Of a stretch of DNA of 64,000 bases, positions 48,226-59,639 are shown piece after piece. The DNA is taken from assembly GCF_949987535.1 (NCBI RefSeq), contig NC_080077.1, forward strand, positions 39,698,561 through 39,762,560, in the 5' to 3' direction. Position numbers and translations under genes: made by a program. Numbering within the stretch: the stretch's first letter is position 1; every line of letters begins with the position of its first letter. The notes under the pieces are model-generated. The model was not told the origin of the DNA. It ran no database searches and saw nothing but the letters and a program-made list of their open reading frames with translations. This stretch comes from Balaenoptera acutorostrata. Taxonomy: Eukaryota > Chordata > Mammalia > Artiodactyla > Balaenopteridae.

Positions 48226-49959
48226 ATTTTTTTTATAATTTTTTAATTTCCTTGATAATTTTTTAAAGTTAGGATAGTCATTCAAATACCCACATTATTA
48301 CTTAGGTCTGACTTTCAATAACTTATAATCAAATACAATACAGTTGTGCAAATTCGTATCCATAATCAGTTTAATACAAGCAAAAGGTGAATGTGCATGT
48401 GCTCTGAATATGTGGCAGGACATCTCAAGGCTCTTGATATAGTTTATAATTCAAAGAAATCCCCCTAATAGCTCAAGTAATTGAAAGTGATTTGAATGGG
48501 ATCCATTTCCCAACCCATGGCAACACTTCTTAGGGGCATCTCATAGTGCTGAGCAGAGGAGCCCAGGGACTCAGCTGAGTGACGAAGCGGCAAAAGGAAG
48601 TAGGAGGGAACTTGGAATTCCCCACAGACCCATCCCTGATATTTCCGGTGTCTTCTGCTGCGCCTTTTTATAACAACAAAAGACTCCTGACTCCACAAAC
48701 CAGAGAAATCAAGATATACTCTAACTACATGTAACACTAAATATATTTTCATAGAGGGAAAGTGAGATAAGAAGTTAGCCAGACTGTTATTTTCTGTAGA
48801 AAAATGCCCTAGGGTTTCCTAAACGATTAATTTATACATAGATTTTGGGAAAGTAACACATTGCTGAGTTGGAGACTACCTACAATATTTCATTTTTGTT
48901 CTAATATGCTTCTGCTGTCTTAGTATCTTAAAAAATGCATATATTATGTAATATATAACATTATAATATAATATGTAAGTAATATACAATAAATAATATG
49001 TACAATTCTATAGGTGCTATTCAAAAAACAAAATTCTCAAACGTTTCTGCAAGAGTTCATTTTCACATAATAGCATAGCACTGCCCACCTCCTGCTAATC
49101 CACACGTGCCACGAGGAGCAAGTAGCATATCATCCAGACAATGAGGTGGGAAATGATTTTAAATTATTATGCAGATAGATAATTCCCAGGGGAGTGGGGG
49201 AGCCCCTTTTGCTTCTCATTGTGAGAATGATCTGGATTATTGCTCCAGTTCAGTTTTTTGCCCTGGGAGTAAGGGTTTGGACTCAGAAGCCTCTAAGGCT
49301 ACAGCAGCTCTACCTTCAGACCCAGAAACCATGGTAACCGACGGCCACTGCAAAGGCAACTTCCTATGCCGCTGTGTATTTCCTAGATCTTTATAGCTGA
49401 GACTTGAAACACTGTTTACAATCAACCAATCCCACAGATTCTGCAGTGAGCTCATTGCCCTTTATTGATATGACTGGCATGATTAGTTTCTGGATGAATG
49501 TGCACATAAGGCAACATTGTAGAAAGAAGAGATTAGTTTTGTGCTGTTCTTTTCTTGCTATCATCATTATGTGGCAAACTATGGTAGCTCTCTCTATTTT
49601 ATTATTTTAATTAAATTCCCAGGAGGCAGAGAAAAGTGAGGAGATGTAATGTCCTGAACATAAAAACAGATGCTCTTATTTGTTCTAAATATGACATGTA
49701 TATTTTTCTCATAAAGGAATATCCCAGAGATTATCTGTCTCATGGGCTATAAATAAAATAAAGAATAGGCTTCAGGATATGGTGTGTGTGTATATGGTGA
49801 GGAAGGTGGTAAAAACCTAGAATTTTATTAAATCAAAGGCCATGAAATGTAGCAGCTTTATTATTATGGGGCTCCACAGTTTTTTAATGTGTCATTAAAT
49901 AAACTCCACTAATTAGTATGTAAACCCTCCATTCACAGCACCTAAAAAATATTGAAAGA
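48226..49959. other. Unassigned DNA
   Basis: No gene recognised. Bases 49190-49420 are somewhat GC-richer and contain CCATGGTAACCGACGG, a poor match to an RFX X-box. Confidence 0.4.
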
Positions 49960-50134
49960 TAGAGTGTAGTAGTTTAAAGAACAAATTCCGGAGCCAGACT
50001 ACCTCAGTCTTCTTCCACATACTGGCTGTGCCACCTTAGGCAAGCTACTTACCATTTCTCTCGTGCCTCAGTTTCATCACCTCTAAAATGAGGGTAATAA
50101 TAGCTTCTATTTCTTTGGACACTTATGAGGATTA
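49960..50134 (+). mobile_element. MIR
   Basis: GGAGCCAGACTACCTCAGTC, CACCTTAGGCAAGCTACTTA and CTCTAAAATGAGGGTAATAA follow MIR order. Its 3' part enters the tandem duplication at 50135. Confidence 0.85.
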
Positions 50135-50410
50135 AATGATTTAATGTATACAATTCATAAATATACCTAGAATTTAGTATTTCATAAGTATTAGCTATTA
50201 TCATAATTATCATCACCATTATTTTACTATTATTGAACTATTTAGTATAAAATTGGATTCCAAAAATAAAAATGATTTAATATATATAATTCATAAATAT
50301 ACCTAGAATTTAGTGTTTCATAAATGTTAGCTATTATCATCATAATTACCATTACCATTATTTTGCTATTATTGAACTATTTGATATAAAATTGGATTTC
50401 AAAAATAAAA
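50135..50410 (+). repeat. Tandem duplication, unit about 136-140 bases
   Basis: Unit 1 (50135-50270) and unit 2 (50271-50410) begin AATGATTTAAT and share nearly all of their length with few differences and small ATC/ATT indels. It starts within the MIR 3' end, so it postdates the MIR. Confidence 0.92.
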
Positions 50411-50944
50411 TAACTAATTGAAGACCAAAAAGTTAAATAAATAAATACTAGAGAAAAGGAATTAGATACACAATTGTTTCAAGTAATAAAAAATAAATTA
50501 TTGTCTTTTAAACTAGAAAATATCTTAGAAATTATTCAGTGCAAATGCCATATTGCACAACTGTGAACACCAGATTCAAGGGGAGCAGTGGTAGCCCAGG
50601 GTCCTGGGGCTGGTCTGTGCTATGGAGGCAGGTTGGGAGAGGCAACTGACTCAAGTTTCCTAATTCCTAGTCCATTTCTACCCCATAACACTAAACCCCT
50701 TTATAACTCTGATACTATAGGTTAACTATGGTAAACTCAGCTTTCAAGAGATATAAGTTAACTTGCAATAGTAATATATCTAGTAAATAGGATCTACCTA
50801 TTACTGGTTCTGTTTATGTGTGTGTGCATGCCTAAGTGTAAGTGTGCATAGGTGTGTATATGGCGTTCCTTAATAGCTGTTAATGACAAGATGAACTTCT
50901 TAGCTGGCTTCTGGTATAGTATATGTTTCAAAGTTATCAGTAGG
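50411..50944. other. Unassigned DNA
   Basis: No recognised feature; short TG-rich stretch near 50815-50860. Confidence 0.4.
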
Positions 50945-51480
50945 TACAATTCAGTGGCTAAGAGCATCGGCTTTGAAATCAAACAGATCAATACTCCAGT
51001 CTTGGGGCTTCCCTGGTGGCGCAGTGGTTGAGAATCTGCCTGCCGATGCAGGGGACACGGGTTCGAGCCCTGGTCTGGGAAGATCCCACATGCCACAGAG
51101 CAGCTGGGCCCGTGAGCCATAATTACTGAGCCTGCGCGTCTGGAGCCTGTGCTCCGCAACAAGAGAGGCCGCGAGAGTGAGAGGCCCGCGCACCGCGATG
51201 AAGAGTGGCCCCCGCTTGCCACAACTAGAGAAAGCCCTCGCACAGAAACTAAGACCCAACACAGCCATAAATTAAAAAAAAAAAAAAAAAAAAAAATACT
51301 CCAGTCTTGAATGCTGACTCTGCATTTTAATTGTGCCTCAGTTTTCTTATTTGTAAAACGAGGGTAATAATAATAACTCCCTCATGGCTTTACTCTGAGG
51401 ATAAAATGAGATAAACTAGATATAGCCCTTAAAGTACCTGACAATAAACAGTATATCAGCTATAACTGTTGTTGATGCAG
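50945..51480 (+). mobile_element. MIR split by a SINE
   Basis: TTCAGTGGCTAAGAGCATCGG on the left and CCTCAGTTTTCTTATTTGTAA on the right are consecutive MIR blocks when 51005-51294 and one TSD copy are removed. Confidence 0.85.
51005..51294 (+). mobile_element. CHR-type SINE
   Basis: Full-length young copy with an exact 15-base TSD, AATACTCCAGTCTTG, at 50990-51004 and 51295-51309 and a long A tail. It lies cleanly inside a MIR. The minus-strand frames of 149 and 105 codons across it are accidental. Confidence 0.96.
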
Positions 51481-51691
51481 ACAACTTCTGATTACAGAGC
51501 TGTGACCAAATGATTCTTTAGTACTCTTCCAATATTTCTATGCTCAGAGTTTTTCATTACTAGCTTTTACATGTGGTTGGAACCAAATCGAGAATACTTG
51601 GTAAAATCTAAGGGGTTTTATAAATACCAGACTTTCTAGAGGTTTGTTGACTCCTGCACTTCTTCACACCCACAATGTTTAGATCAATAGC

Positions 51692-51848
51692 AGAGTCTCT
51701 ACCTTGGTTTCATGAAGAATCATCTGGGGAACTTTTAATTTCCTAGTCTTCCCTATAATTAAATTGGAATCTCAGAGGTGGGACCCAGGCATCAGTAGTT
51801 TGTAAAGCTCTCTGGGTTTCCAGTGTGCAGCCAAGGATGAGAACTGTT
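51692..51848 (+). mobile_element. MER5-like hAT fragment
   Basis: ATGAAGAATCATCTGGGGAAC and GTGTGCAGCCAAGGATGAGAA form the inverted-repeat style ends of a MER5-type element. Diverged. Confidence 0.7.
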
Positions 51849-52429
51849 AGGTATGATCTAACTGTTAGTTTAGATATTAGGTATGATTACAGATTCTTTG
51901 GATGGCTGGACACACAGATAGATGAAAAGCAAAGCTCCTTTTCACTTACCTCTCCAAATGACAGAAGGCTGCCACTCAGGGCCACATAGTGTGTTGTACC
52001 AGGGACAGGGTTACAGTGTAAACTGGAATTGTAGAAGGAGGTGTATGTTTGGCAAGTGAGGTGGGCTTAGCTAGGTTTCATGGGCTTACTGGAGATTGGA
52101 TATTTTTGAATAATTCCTTGGGCTCAAGGAAGAAGGGGTCATACCTGGAAGTTAGGTATCTGGGGCTCTCTCTAGCTGGGTATGTGTGTATTGTAACCCA
52201 GTGGTGTTGAAGACTGATGAGAGAGGTACAGTAGTTGGAGTAGGGACTTAGCAAACTGCCTGCAAAGGGGAATTGAGAGTTTTTAGTCATGACTTCAAAA
52301 CTGGGTCAAGACAGCATTTGTGAAATATTACAAGAACCCCTGTTCTAGATCCTTATATAAAATGCAATGCTCTTTAAATGTACTCATCCGGTAGTACACT
52401 GAAAAATGACCTAGTGCAAAGGATGCCAT
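51849..52429. other. Unassigned DNA
   Basis: No recognised gene or repeat. Confidence 0.4.
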
Positions 52430-52640
52430 ATTACTGATCAGAAGACTTGAGCGCCGGACCGGACTCTGCCACTTAGCAAATATGGGGCCAAATCATTTAA
52501 TCTCAGATTTTATTTCTTTATCTATCAAATGGGCAGGACATCTGCCCTGCAACCTCACGATGCTGTGATGCGGATCAGACAAATCAATGCCTATGGATAA
52601 GTGCTTGGTAATCATTAATGTTCTAAGTGTAAGTCATCAT
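52430..52640 (+). mobile_element. MIR
   Basis: GGACTCTGCCACTTAGCAAAT, TCATTTAATCTCAGATTTT and GTGCTTGGTAATCATTAATG follow MIR order. Confidence 0.75.
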
Positions 52641-52989
52641 TTTTTATTAGGTATTATTCCTCTTGGCACAAGATAGGAGGTGCCTGAGGTGCACAGATGA
52701 GGGAAGGCAGAAAAAAGAGAGAAAGACGTTGGTGATTGAAAATAAATGTAGCCTTCCGGCCAAGCCTGAAGCCAAAAGCAAGCTCTCTTTCTATTGCCAC
52801 GTATCCCGGCAGTTAAGGGCTCTCTCCTGAATTGTGGAAAAGTAAGTGTTCCTCCTCAAAGTGGTTGCTCTAATGCATTTCCCCCTTCTGATTTCTCCAA
52901 CCCCAAAACACAGCAACCCAGACTTCAGATTGCCCTTTCCAGCCCTTCTGGATTCAGCCAAGTAAAACCTGACACAAACAGGACACATC

Positions 52990-53310
52990 TTGTCCTCTTT
53001 GCCTCACGTTGCTGATCTGTCTGTAAATCCTGCCCGTTTCTCTTCCTTAACATTCTCTCCCTCCCTTCTGCAGCAGCCCTCATCACTTCCCATTTGGAAA
53101 CCTGACAGACCCTCCAGCCTCCAAACCTTGCCCCAGACCAGACAATCCTCTGTCCTCAGGGTGATATTTCTAAATTATAAATCTGCTCTAGTCTCTCCAT
53201 AGCTTAAAATCTTTACTTCAGGTTTCTGGAAAGCACCATTCAGTTTCACCCTTTATGGCTTTTTTGTAGTTTCCTCTGTCCCAGAATATACTTCCTACCC
53301 TTACCCATGA
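52990..53310 (+). mobile_element. L2 LINE fragment
   Basis: GTGATATTTCTAAATTATAA then TCTCTCCATAGCTTAAAATC matches the L2 region upstream of its 3' end. Confidence 0.55.
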
Positions 53311-53549
53311 GAAAAATTTTAGTGAAGAGAAACCAATTTCTTACTTTAACATTTGTGGGGGATGGAGGTTGATTACTTTTTATATTTTAGGAATTAAGTT
53401 GATTGGATGCTTAATTATTGTATTAAGCAGATTTGCTTTTTATTCAGCATATCATACAGCCTTTCAAAAATACTGCCACGCTGCCCTTAGAATTGAGGAT
53501 GGAATATGGAATGAAAAGCTTTCCAACCGAATATGAAACTTGAATAAGA

Positions 53550-54185
53550 TGTGGTAGACAAAAGTTTAAGATGGCCCCAAGATTCCCAGTCCCTGGTGTA
53601 CACACATCTTCTCCCAGTTATTCAATCAAACATTAATCTAGGTGCTGCTGTGAAGGGATTTTGTAGATGTAATTAAGATCCCAAGTCAATCAACCTTAAA
53701 ATAAGGAGAGTGTTAGATGGGCCTGATCTAATCATGTAAGCCTTTTAAATGCAGAGCATTTTCTTTGCCATGTGGCAGAGGAAGAAGCCGAAGATTAAAG
53801 CACAAGAATAATTTGACCAGCATACCACCACTAGCTTGAAGACCTAGGGGGTCATGTAGCAAGGAATGCAGGTGACATATCAGAGCTCAGAGCAGCCCCT
53901 GGCTAATAACCAGCATGGAGATGGAGATCTCAGTCTTAGAGCTAAAAGGAACTGAATTTTGCCAATGGTTAAGAATGAAGTTGGAAGAAGATTTTTCCCC
54001 AGAGCCTTCAGATGAGAACTCTATCTAGCTGACATCTTGGTTTCAATCTTGAGATACCCTGAGGAGGGAATCCAGCCATGACAGGCAGACTTCTGACCCA
54101 GAGAACTCTGAGCTAATAAACGGGTGCTGTTTTAAGCCACTGAGTTTCATAATTCATTACACAGCCAGAGAAAAATAATACAAAC
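53550..54185 (+). mobile_element. MLT1-like LTR
   Basis: It starts TGTGGTAGAC, includes GTAGATGTAATTAAGATCCC and GGGCCTGATCTAATCATG, and ends TTTTAAGCCACTGAGTTTC plus AATAATACAA. Long solo ERVL-MaLR LTR. Confidence 0.85.
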
Positions 54186-54514
54186 AGCTTTTCAATATAT
54201 TGAAAACAACTGCTCTCTGTCATCCCTTTCTTAATGTTTTTCTCTTCCCTTTGTGCACCTGGCTTAGAGAGCCCTTGTTTTCATCATATTGATTGAGAGT
54301 AAATAATCTTACTTATTAGTAAATTTATTTTAAAGATGCCAGGAGTGACCCCTAAAAAGGCAATAGGATTTCCGTGGACATGCACATATCTCCCTGGTCT
54401 CCACCATGTCAGCCCTCATTACCTCCCAACTTTGAACCTGGACAGAGTACAAGTGTTGTGTACAGTGGCTCGGGGAAGCATTAAGAAACTCACCCAATGT
54501 ACCACAGCAAACAA

Positions 54515-54840
54515 TAGAACTTGGACTTAAAAGTCAAGCTGAATTTAAACCCAGCTCTGCCCCTAACTAATCATATGACCTTTGGCAGATTTCTTTTTCT
54601 GGATCTATAACAGTGATTCTCAACTTGGCTGCACATTAGAATCTTATGGGAACTTAAAAAAAAAAATTCTGATATCCAAACAATACCCAGACTAACTTAA
54701 CCCAAATATCTGAGGGTGCACCCAGCCATCAGTAATTTTTAAGGTTCCCAGGTGATTCCAATGTGCAACCAAGTTGGGAACTACTGGTCTATAAGAGAGA
54801 ACTCAGACTACACGACATCAAAAGCCTCTTCCAGTTGTAA
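54515..54840 (+). mobile_element. MIR split by a hAT element
   Basis: Left part 54515-54610 (TAAACCCAGCTCTGCCCC) and right part from 54787 (CAAAAGCCTCTTCCAGTTG) belong to one MIR. Confidence 0.6.
54611..54786 (+). mobile_element. MER5B-like hAT element with TSD
   Basis: It starts CAGTGATTCTCAACTTGGCTG and ends with the inverse, AACCAAGTTGGGAACTACTG. Length 176 against about 178 for MER5B. Flanking 8-base TSDs, ATCTATAA at 54603-54610 and GTCTATAA at 54787-54794, differ at one base. No coding capacity. Confidence 0.9.
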
Positions 54841-54844
54841 CAGT

Positions 54845-55629
54845 CTATGAGTTTTTCTTTAATAAACATAAATTAACACGCAATATTTTAATGATGAGGA
54901 GGAAAAGGGGGTCAATTATCATTTAAAGCTACAATTCACTACAGCTCTGTCTGTCCCTAACTGAGTTGGCATAATTTCAATCCAGAGGACATGCCCATTT
55001 TATTTTTTGCTACAACCGCCTTAATAGGACAGTTTGGACCTAAGAGTTAATCTTCTGTGTTTATGACTTTGTCGAGGGTAGAATACAGAACAAAAGGTGC
55101 TCTGTCTCTGTACAGAGCAAGGTAAATGTGTGTTAGTATGGTGGGACAGAGAAGGAGAAGAGGAAAGAGAAAAGCAAAAGAATTATCTCTATTAAATATA
55201 TATATATGAAAGTGAGAGAAAAGAGAAAGACTGAAAACTAGATAGACAATGACATATCCTTGATAATGAACTGAAGGACATGTCAATGCTGAGATGTAAT
55301 AATAGCTGTCTATTTTGCAAAACATTCTGTAAAATTGACTATTACATAAAAAGCCTTGTGGGAATATAGGAGTGTTTTAGGGACATCAAGATGGAAAAAA
55401 CAATGGTTATTTTTCTTAGCTTACTAGGCACAAGGCAGAGAGCAGAAAACAGCTCTGTGAAAGGAAACACTATTAAAATTAAGAGTTTGCAAGACACATA
55501 AAATTGAAACAAACAATTACTATGAGAAATTAAGTCCTTTGGAATTCCAGAAATCTTGGGGGGAAGGGGGGGGCCACTAGCATTTCCACTGAATATGGAT
55601 TGAGGGAGCTAGAACTTATGTCACTCCTC
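54845..55629. other. Unassigned DNA
   Basis: No recognised feature; short G-run near 55558-55572. Confidence 0.4.
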
Positions 55630-55787
55630 GTGGTACTCCAGTTTCCTGATCTGTAAGATGGATTCAATAACGGAATCCACTTCATAGGGTTACTTGTAGA
55701 TGAAATAATTTGATAGTTATAAATCACTAAAAATAACATTTGGCCCATGGTGTTATATAAATGTTTATTACATAAAAAAATAAACAA
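55630..55787 (+). mobile_element. MIR
   Basis: TTTCCTGATCTGTAAGATGG and the text to ATAAATGTTTATTA follow MIR 3' order; a SINE abuts the right end. Confidence 0.7.
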
Positions 55788-56005
55788 GGGACTTCCCTGG
55801 TGGTCCAGTGGGTACAACTCTGTGCTCCCAATGCAGGGCACCCGGGTCCGGGAACTAGATCCCGCAGCATGCTGCAACTACGAGTTTGCATGCTGCAACT
55901 GAGTCCACACGCCACAATTGAGTCCACATGCCACAACTGAGACCTAGCGCAGCCTGAATAAATTAACAAATAAATAAATATTTTTTAAAAATTAAAAAAA
56001 AAAAC
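55788..56005 (+). mobile_element. tRNA-derived SINE, older variant
   Basis: It starts GGGACTTCCCTGGTGGTCCAG. After the tRNA-like part come three near-repeats of the type CATGCTGCAACTGAGTCCAC, then an A-rich tail. The internal repeats differ from the CHR body. TSD not clear. Confidence 0.8.
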
Positions 56006-56255
56006 GAGTTGAGCTAAATAACAGAGGATAGTTAAAACAGTGTGGCGCTGGCAGAGGACTAGGCAGATAAATCAATGGTACAAATTCAAATGTACACACA
56101 GACTTGGATATGTAATCAGTCAGTATGTGATGAAGATCACATTTCTCCTCAGTGAGGAAAGACTGGAGTATTCAGTAAGTGGTGTTGGGATCACAGCTCC
56201 TTCTGATGTTTCTTCCCATTTCTTGGTGCACCAAAGCTCTGAAAAGAAGACACTA

Positions 56256-56631
56256 GGGGCTTCCCTGGTGGCGCAGTGGTTGAGAATCTGCCTGCTAATG
56301 CAGGGGACACGGGTTTGAGCCCTGGTCTGGGAAGATCCCACATGCTGCGGAGCAACTGGGCCCGTGAGCCACAACTACTGAGCCTGCGCGTCTGGAGCCT
56401 GTGCTCCGCAACCAGAGAGGCCGCAATAGTGAGAGGCCCGCACATCACGATGAAGAGTAGCCCCCGCTCGCCGCAACTAGAGGAAGCCCTCGCACAGAAA
56501 CGAAGACTCAACACAGCCAAAACTAAAAATAAATAAATAAATTTTAAAAAGAAAAAAAAAACCCAACAGTTATTGTTAAACATGACTTCTGCAAACAGAA
56601 GGATTTATTTTAATATGTAAAAGGAAAAAAA
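56256..56631 (+). mobile_element. CHR-type SINE with 3' transduced segment
   Basis: SINE head and body run to about 56520, with a first A-rich tail to 56561. Then come about 63 bases of unrelated sequence (56562-56624) and a second A-run. The exact 14-base TSD AAAAGAAGACACTA lies at 56242-56255 and 56632-56645, outside the second A-run, so the extra sequence arrived with the SINE. Confidence 0.95.
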
Positions 56632-56645
56632 AAAAGAAGACACTA

Positions 56646-57902
56646 AGCTCAGATTGACCTCACTTTGTCCTCTCAAGCACTGACCTAGCTAAATAATTTA
56701 TAGATATAATTCAATGTATGGACTGTGATCTCTCAGCCCCCAAACTGAGACTGTTAAAGCCCTCAGCTCTTTCCATTGTATTCTTCTGTATATTTGCCTT
56801 TAACTCTATCTTCAGAATTGGAAACTGCTTTAGACATAATGAACATGTAACTACATCAAAACCTAGAGCTGTATATCATATATCCCTGGCCTAGATGTTT
56901 TTAGCATGTTTAATGTTTAGATTTTTAGTGTAAGCAGTAAACACTCTTCCTTATACAGCCTTGCTTTTCCAGTGTAGAGCAGATTAAGCTGTTAACGGAG
57001 AAGTTGAAACTGGCCACATCTTCTGGAACCACAGGCAAAGCAGGATTAATGGTCCCCTGAGAGCATCTACCCCAAGCCAAGAGGAGGCTATATATTTCTC
57101 AGTAGTGATATTCAGTAGTCAGAAAAGCAGGGAAGGAGGTCCAGTTAATACACTGGTGTATCTATTAGTAACTCTTGAGGTTGCTGCATTGCATTTAGAA
57201 AATTACTACATATATTCATTGCCAAAGACAACACTATTATAGCCCCTTCGGGGTTGTAATGAATCCCAGGAAGAAAGATTGATGGTACCACTTTTGACAT
57301 GCTAACCTCATATGCTTTCAGGTACGTGATGAAATAAAGCAAAAGCACAAATATTTCTAAGAGCTCTGGACAACATCTTGCCTAGTATACACCTGGCTCA
57401 TATGGTAAAGAATAAAATTACTGTAGCTTGTTTTAGGGACAAAGTCTGTGAATCTTTGCAGGGTATCTTTCAATCTAGGTACAAAGACTAAATGTTTAAA
57501 TTGTATCATTTAATAATATTCCAGAAATCCTTGAATCTATGATGTTTGACCTGCTTGCTATCTCTCACCTTTTTCTATCCCAATATTCTCCTGCCCTCAT
57601 CCAGATAATTCTGCAATGATTGTCATGATAAATTTAATATTGTGTACCTTTCACTCAGTGAATGTGAGGTTGCAGTTCTCCGGTGTGTTCCCTTCCCCTG
57701 GCCTCATAGTGCCCCCTGCTGGACTCCCTCAGGAATGCCATCTTCTCTTAGACAAGCTTCCTACATACATTAATGGATGAAACCTAGTCTCTAGTGCTAT
57801 GATCCCCAAACTTCTTCCTCCTTTTCCTTGGTTCCCAGACTGACCCATCTAATAAAGATTTAGATTATTAACAGTTTTTGCAAAAGTTTGTGCTTGTCCC
57901 AG
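56646..57902. other. Unassigned DNA with a CTCF-like site
   Basis: No recognised gene or repeat; contains the motif at 57709-57722. Confidence 0.45.
57709..57722 (-). promoter_or_regulatory. Strong candidate CTCF site, reverse
   Basis: On the minus strand CCAGCAGGGGGCAC matches all 14 positions of the CTCF core CCASYAGRKGGCRS, with CTA following as in the extended motif. Not in a recognised repeat. Confidence 0.55.
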
Positions 57903-58261
57903 TGCAATAGACTAAATGTTTGAGTCCCCCCCCCAGAATTTGTATGTTAAAACCTAATCACCAATGTGATGGTATTTAGAGGTGGGGCCTTTAGGAAGTA
58001 ATTAGGTCATGAGAGAGGATCCCTCATGAATGGGATTAGTGCCCTTACAAGGAGAGACAGGAGAAAGACATCTCTGTCATGACCATGTGAGCACACAGTG
58101 AGAAAGCAGCTGTGTACAAACCAGGAAGTGGGCTCTCAGCAGACACCAGATCTGCTTGGTGGTCTTGGACTTCCAGCCTCCAGAACTGTGAGAAATAAAT
58201 GTTTGTTGTTTAAGCCACCCAGTCTATGGTATTTTTGTGATAGCAGCCAGAAGTGAGTATC
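57903..58261 (+). mobile_element. Solo MLT1A-like LTR
   Basis: TGCAATAGACTAAATGTTTGAG, ACCAATGTGATGGTATTTAG, GAGGTGGGGCCTTTAGGAAG and TTTAAGCCACCCAGTCTATGG are MLT1A hallmarks in order. Same family as 26333-26691, opposite strand. Confidence 0.88.
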
Positions 58262-58940
58262 AAGGGACTGAAAGCAAGTTTCTGAAAGTTAAAATTATTT
58301 TTGTTTATCTTGTAGTGCACAAATAGCCATGCCTAGATTCTACCTGGGAGGTAGCCTCGTAGCACTGGGATAGCAATCAAAAAATTGTAGCCCCACCAGG
58401 GAACTCCATAGTGACTGGTGGTGGTGGTGAAATTCTATTCTTTATCTCCTCTTAATCCAGCAGCTATGATGTGCCCCTGCTTGCCTTTTCCACCAGAAAT
58501 CCCAAAGTAATCTCTTCCAAGATGATAGTCCTTCTCATACCCCATCTATTCTTCAATTACTGTTAAATTTGCTCTTTTGATTGTTCCTTTCTGTTTCTCC
58601 TGCCTCCTCTACTCTTAATCTCCCACCCGGTACATGGTGACCTCCCTTTAGTTTATGAAATAGCTGCTTAGAGAACCGGGGGTAATTTATTTTCTCCACA
58701 TGCCTTGCTTATGTTAATGCTGCAGGTTTGCTAATTTCCTTCACTATTATTTAATATTGAGATTTGTCATAGAAACAATGAAAAGTTGCAAAACAAGAGT
58801 TTACCAAACACAGATGGTGTGCCCTGCCCTGTGCTAAGTTCTGTTAATACAATTAAACATACATCCACAGAAGGCCTACTCCATCCTGGACACGGCAGAG
58901 AATTCAAGTAAGTATGTTACAATAGGTTCTCAAGAATGTA

Positions 58941-59255
58941 CAGTTGACACTTGAACGCCAACAGGGTTAGGGTCACCGACAATCGTGCGGTTGAAAATCT
59001 TCGAACTTCTGTCTCTGCCTTGAAAACAAAGGAGTTGATAAATGACTCAGCCAAGGGCAGGAAGTTGAAACAGTTGGGTTAGAATCAGGACTTAAATCCC
59101 AGTTCTTTTGATTCCACATATTATGATCTCTACTAGAACATAAACTTTTCCCTACACTTACTTAATTTAAAGATCTCTAAAATGAAGATAAAAGTACTTT
59201 ATTTATTGAAAAAAATCCACGTGTAAGAGGACATGTGTTGTTCAAAAGTCAACTG
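58941..59255 (+). mobile_element. Tigger-like mariner MITE, internal sequence replaced
   Basis: Ends CAGTTGACACTTGAACGCC and GTTGTTCAAAAGTCAACTG are inverted copies flanked by TA at 58939-58940 and 59256-59257, as for TcMar-Tigger elements. The centre resembles a reversed MIR rather than Tigger. Confidence 0.7.
59040..59135 (-). mobile_element. MIR-like segment inside the Tigger element
   Basis: GACTCAGCCAAGGGCAG and AGGACTTAAATCCCAGTTC resemble the reversed MIR block (ACTTGCCCAAGG then GGGATTCGAACCCAG). Confidence 0.45.
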
Positions 59256-59279
59256 TATAACTCCAGGGGAAGGGTGAAA

Positions 59280-59440
59280 AGAAACTGATATTTATTGAGC
59301 TCCTAACACATTATCCTCAAAATAAACCTATGAAATTGTTATTATTACTCCCATTTTACAAATAAAAAAATCAGAAGGTCAGAAAGATTAGGAAATTTGT
59401 CCAATATCCCAGAATGAGAAGAAACAGAATCATTATTGAA
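59280..59440 (-). mobile_element. MIR, minus strand
   Basis: GATATTTATTGAGCTCCTAAC, CTCCCATTTTACAAATAAA and AGGTCAGAAAGATTAGG follow reversed MIR order. Confidence 0.75.
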
Positions 59441-59639
59441 AGTATTTAACACCATAATAATCCCCATATTATACTGGAGGAATAAAAGAAGTAGTCAATT
59501 CATCCTAACATAGGGGTAAATAGACAATTAACATATTGTGACAAAATGATTTGTGTATTTAAGAGAGGGATAAATCACATCTGGTAAGGGAAACTGGAAA
59601 GGCTTCAGAAAGGAATTGTATTTAAGAAAGGTCTGGGAG

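Noticed and set aside
49326..49345. CCATGGTAACCGAC as an RFX X-box
   Set aside because: Only the right half fits; the left half-site fails the GTNRCC consensus.
50794..51268. Minus-strand frames of 149 and 105 codons, and similar frames at 7627, 15344, 18127, 22838 and 56191
   Set aside because: They lie across CHR SINEs and are near-identical at each copy. They are chance open frames of the SINE, not genes.
26333..58261. Two MLT1A LTRs (26333 and 57903) as ends of one provirus
   Set aside because: They are in opposite orientation, 31 kb apart, with no retroviral internal genes between. They are separate solo LTRs.
58388..58407. CACCAGGGAACTCC resembling a reversed SINE head
   Set aside because: Only about 15-20 bases match, with no body, tail or TSD; could be chance.
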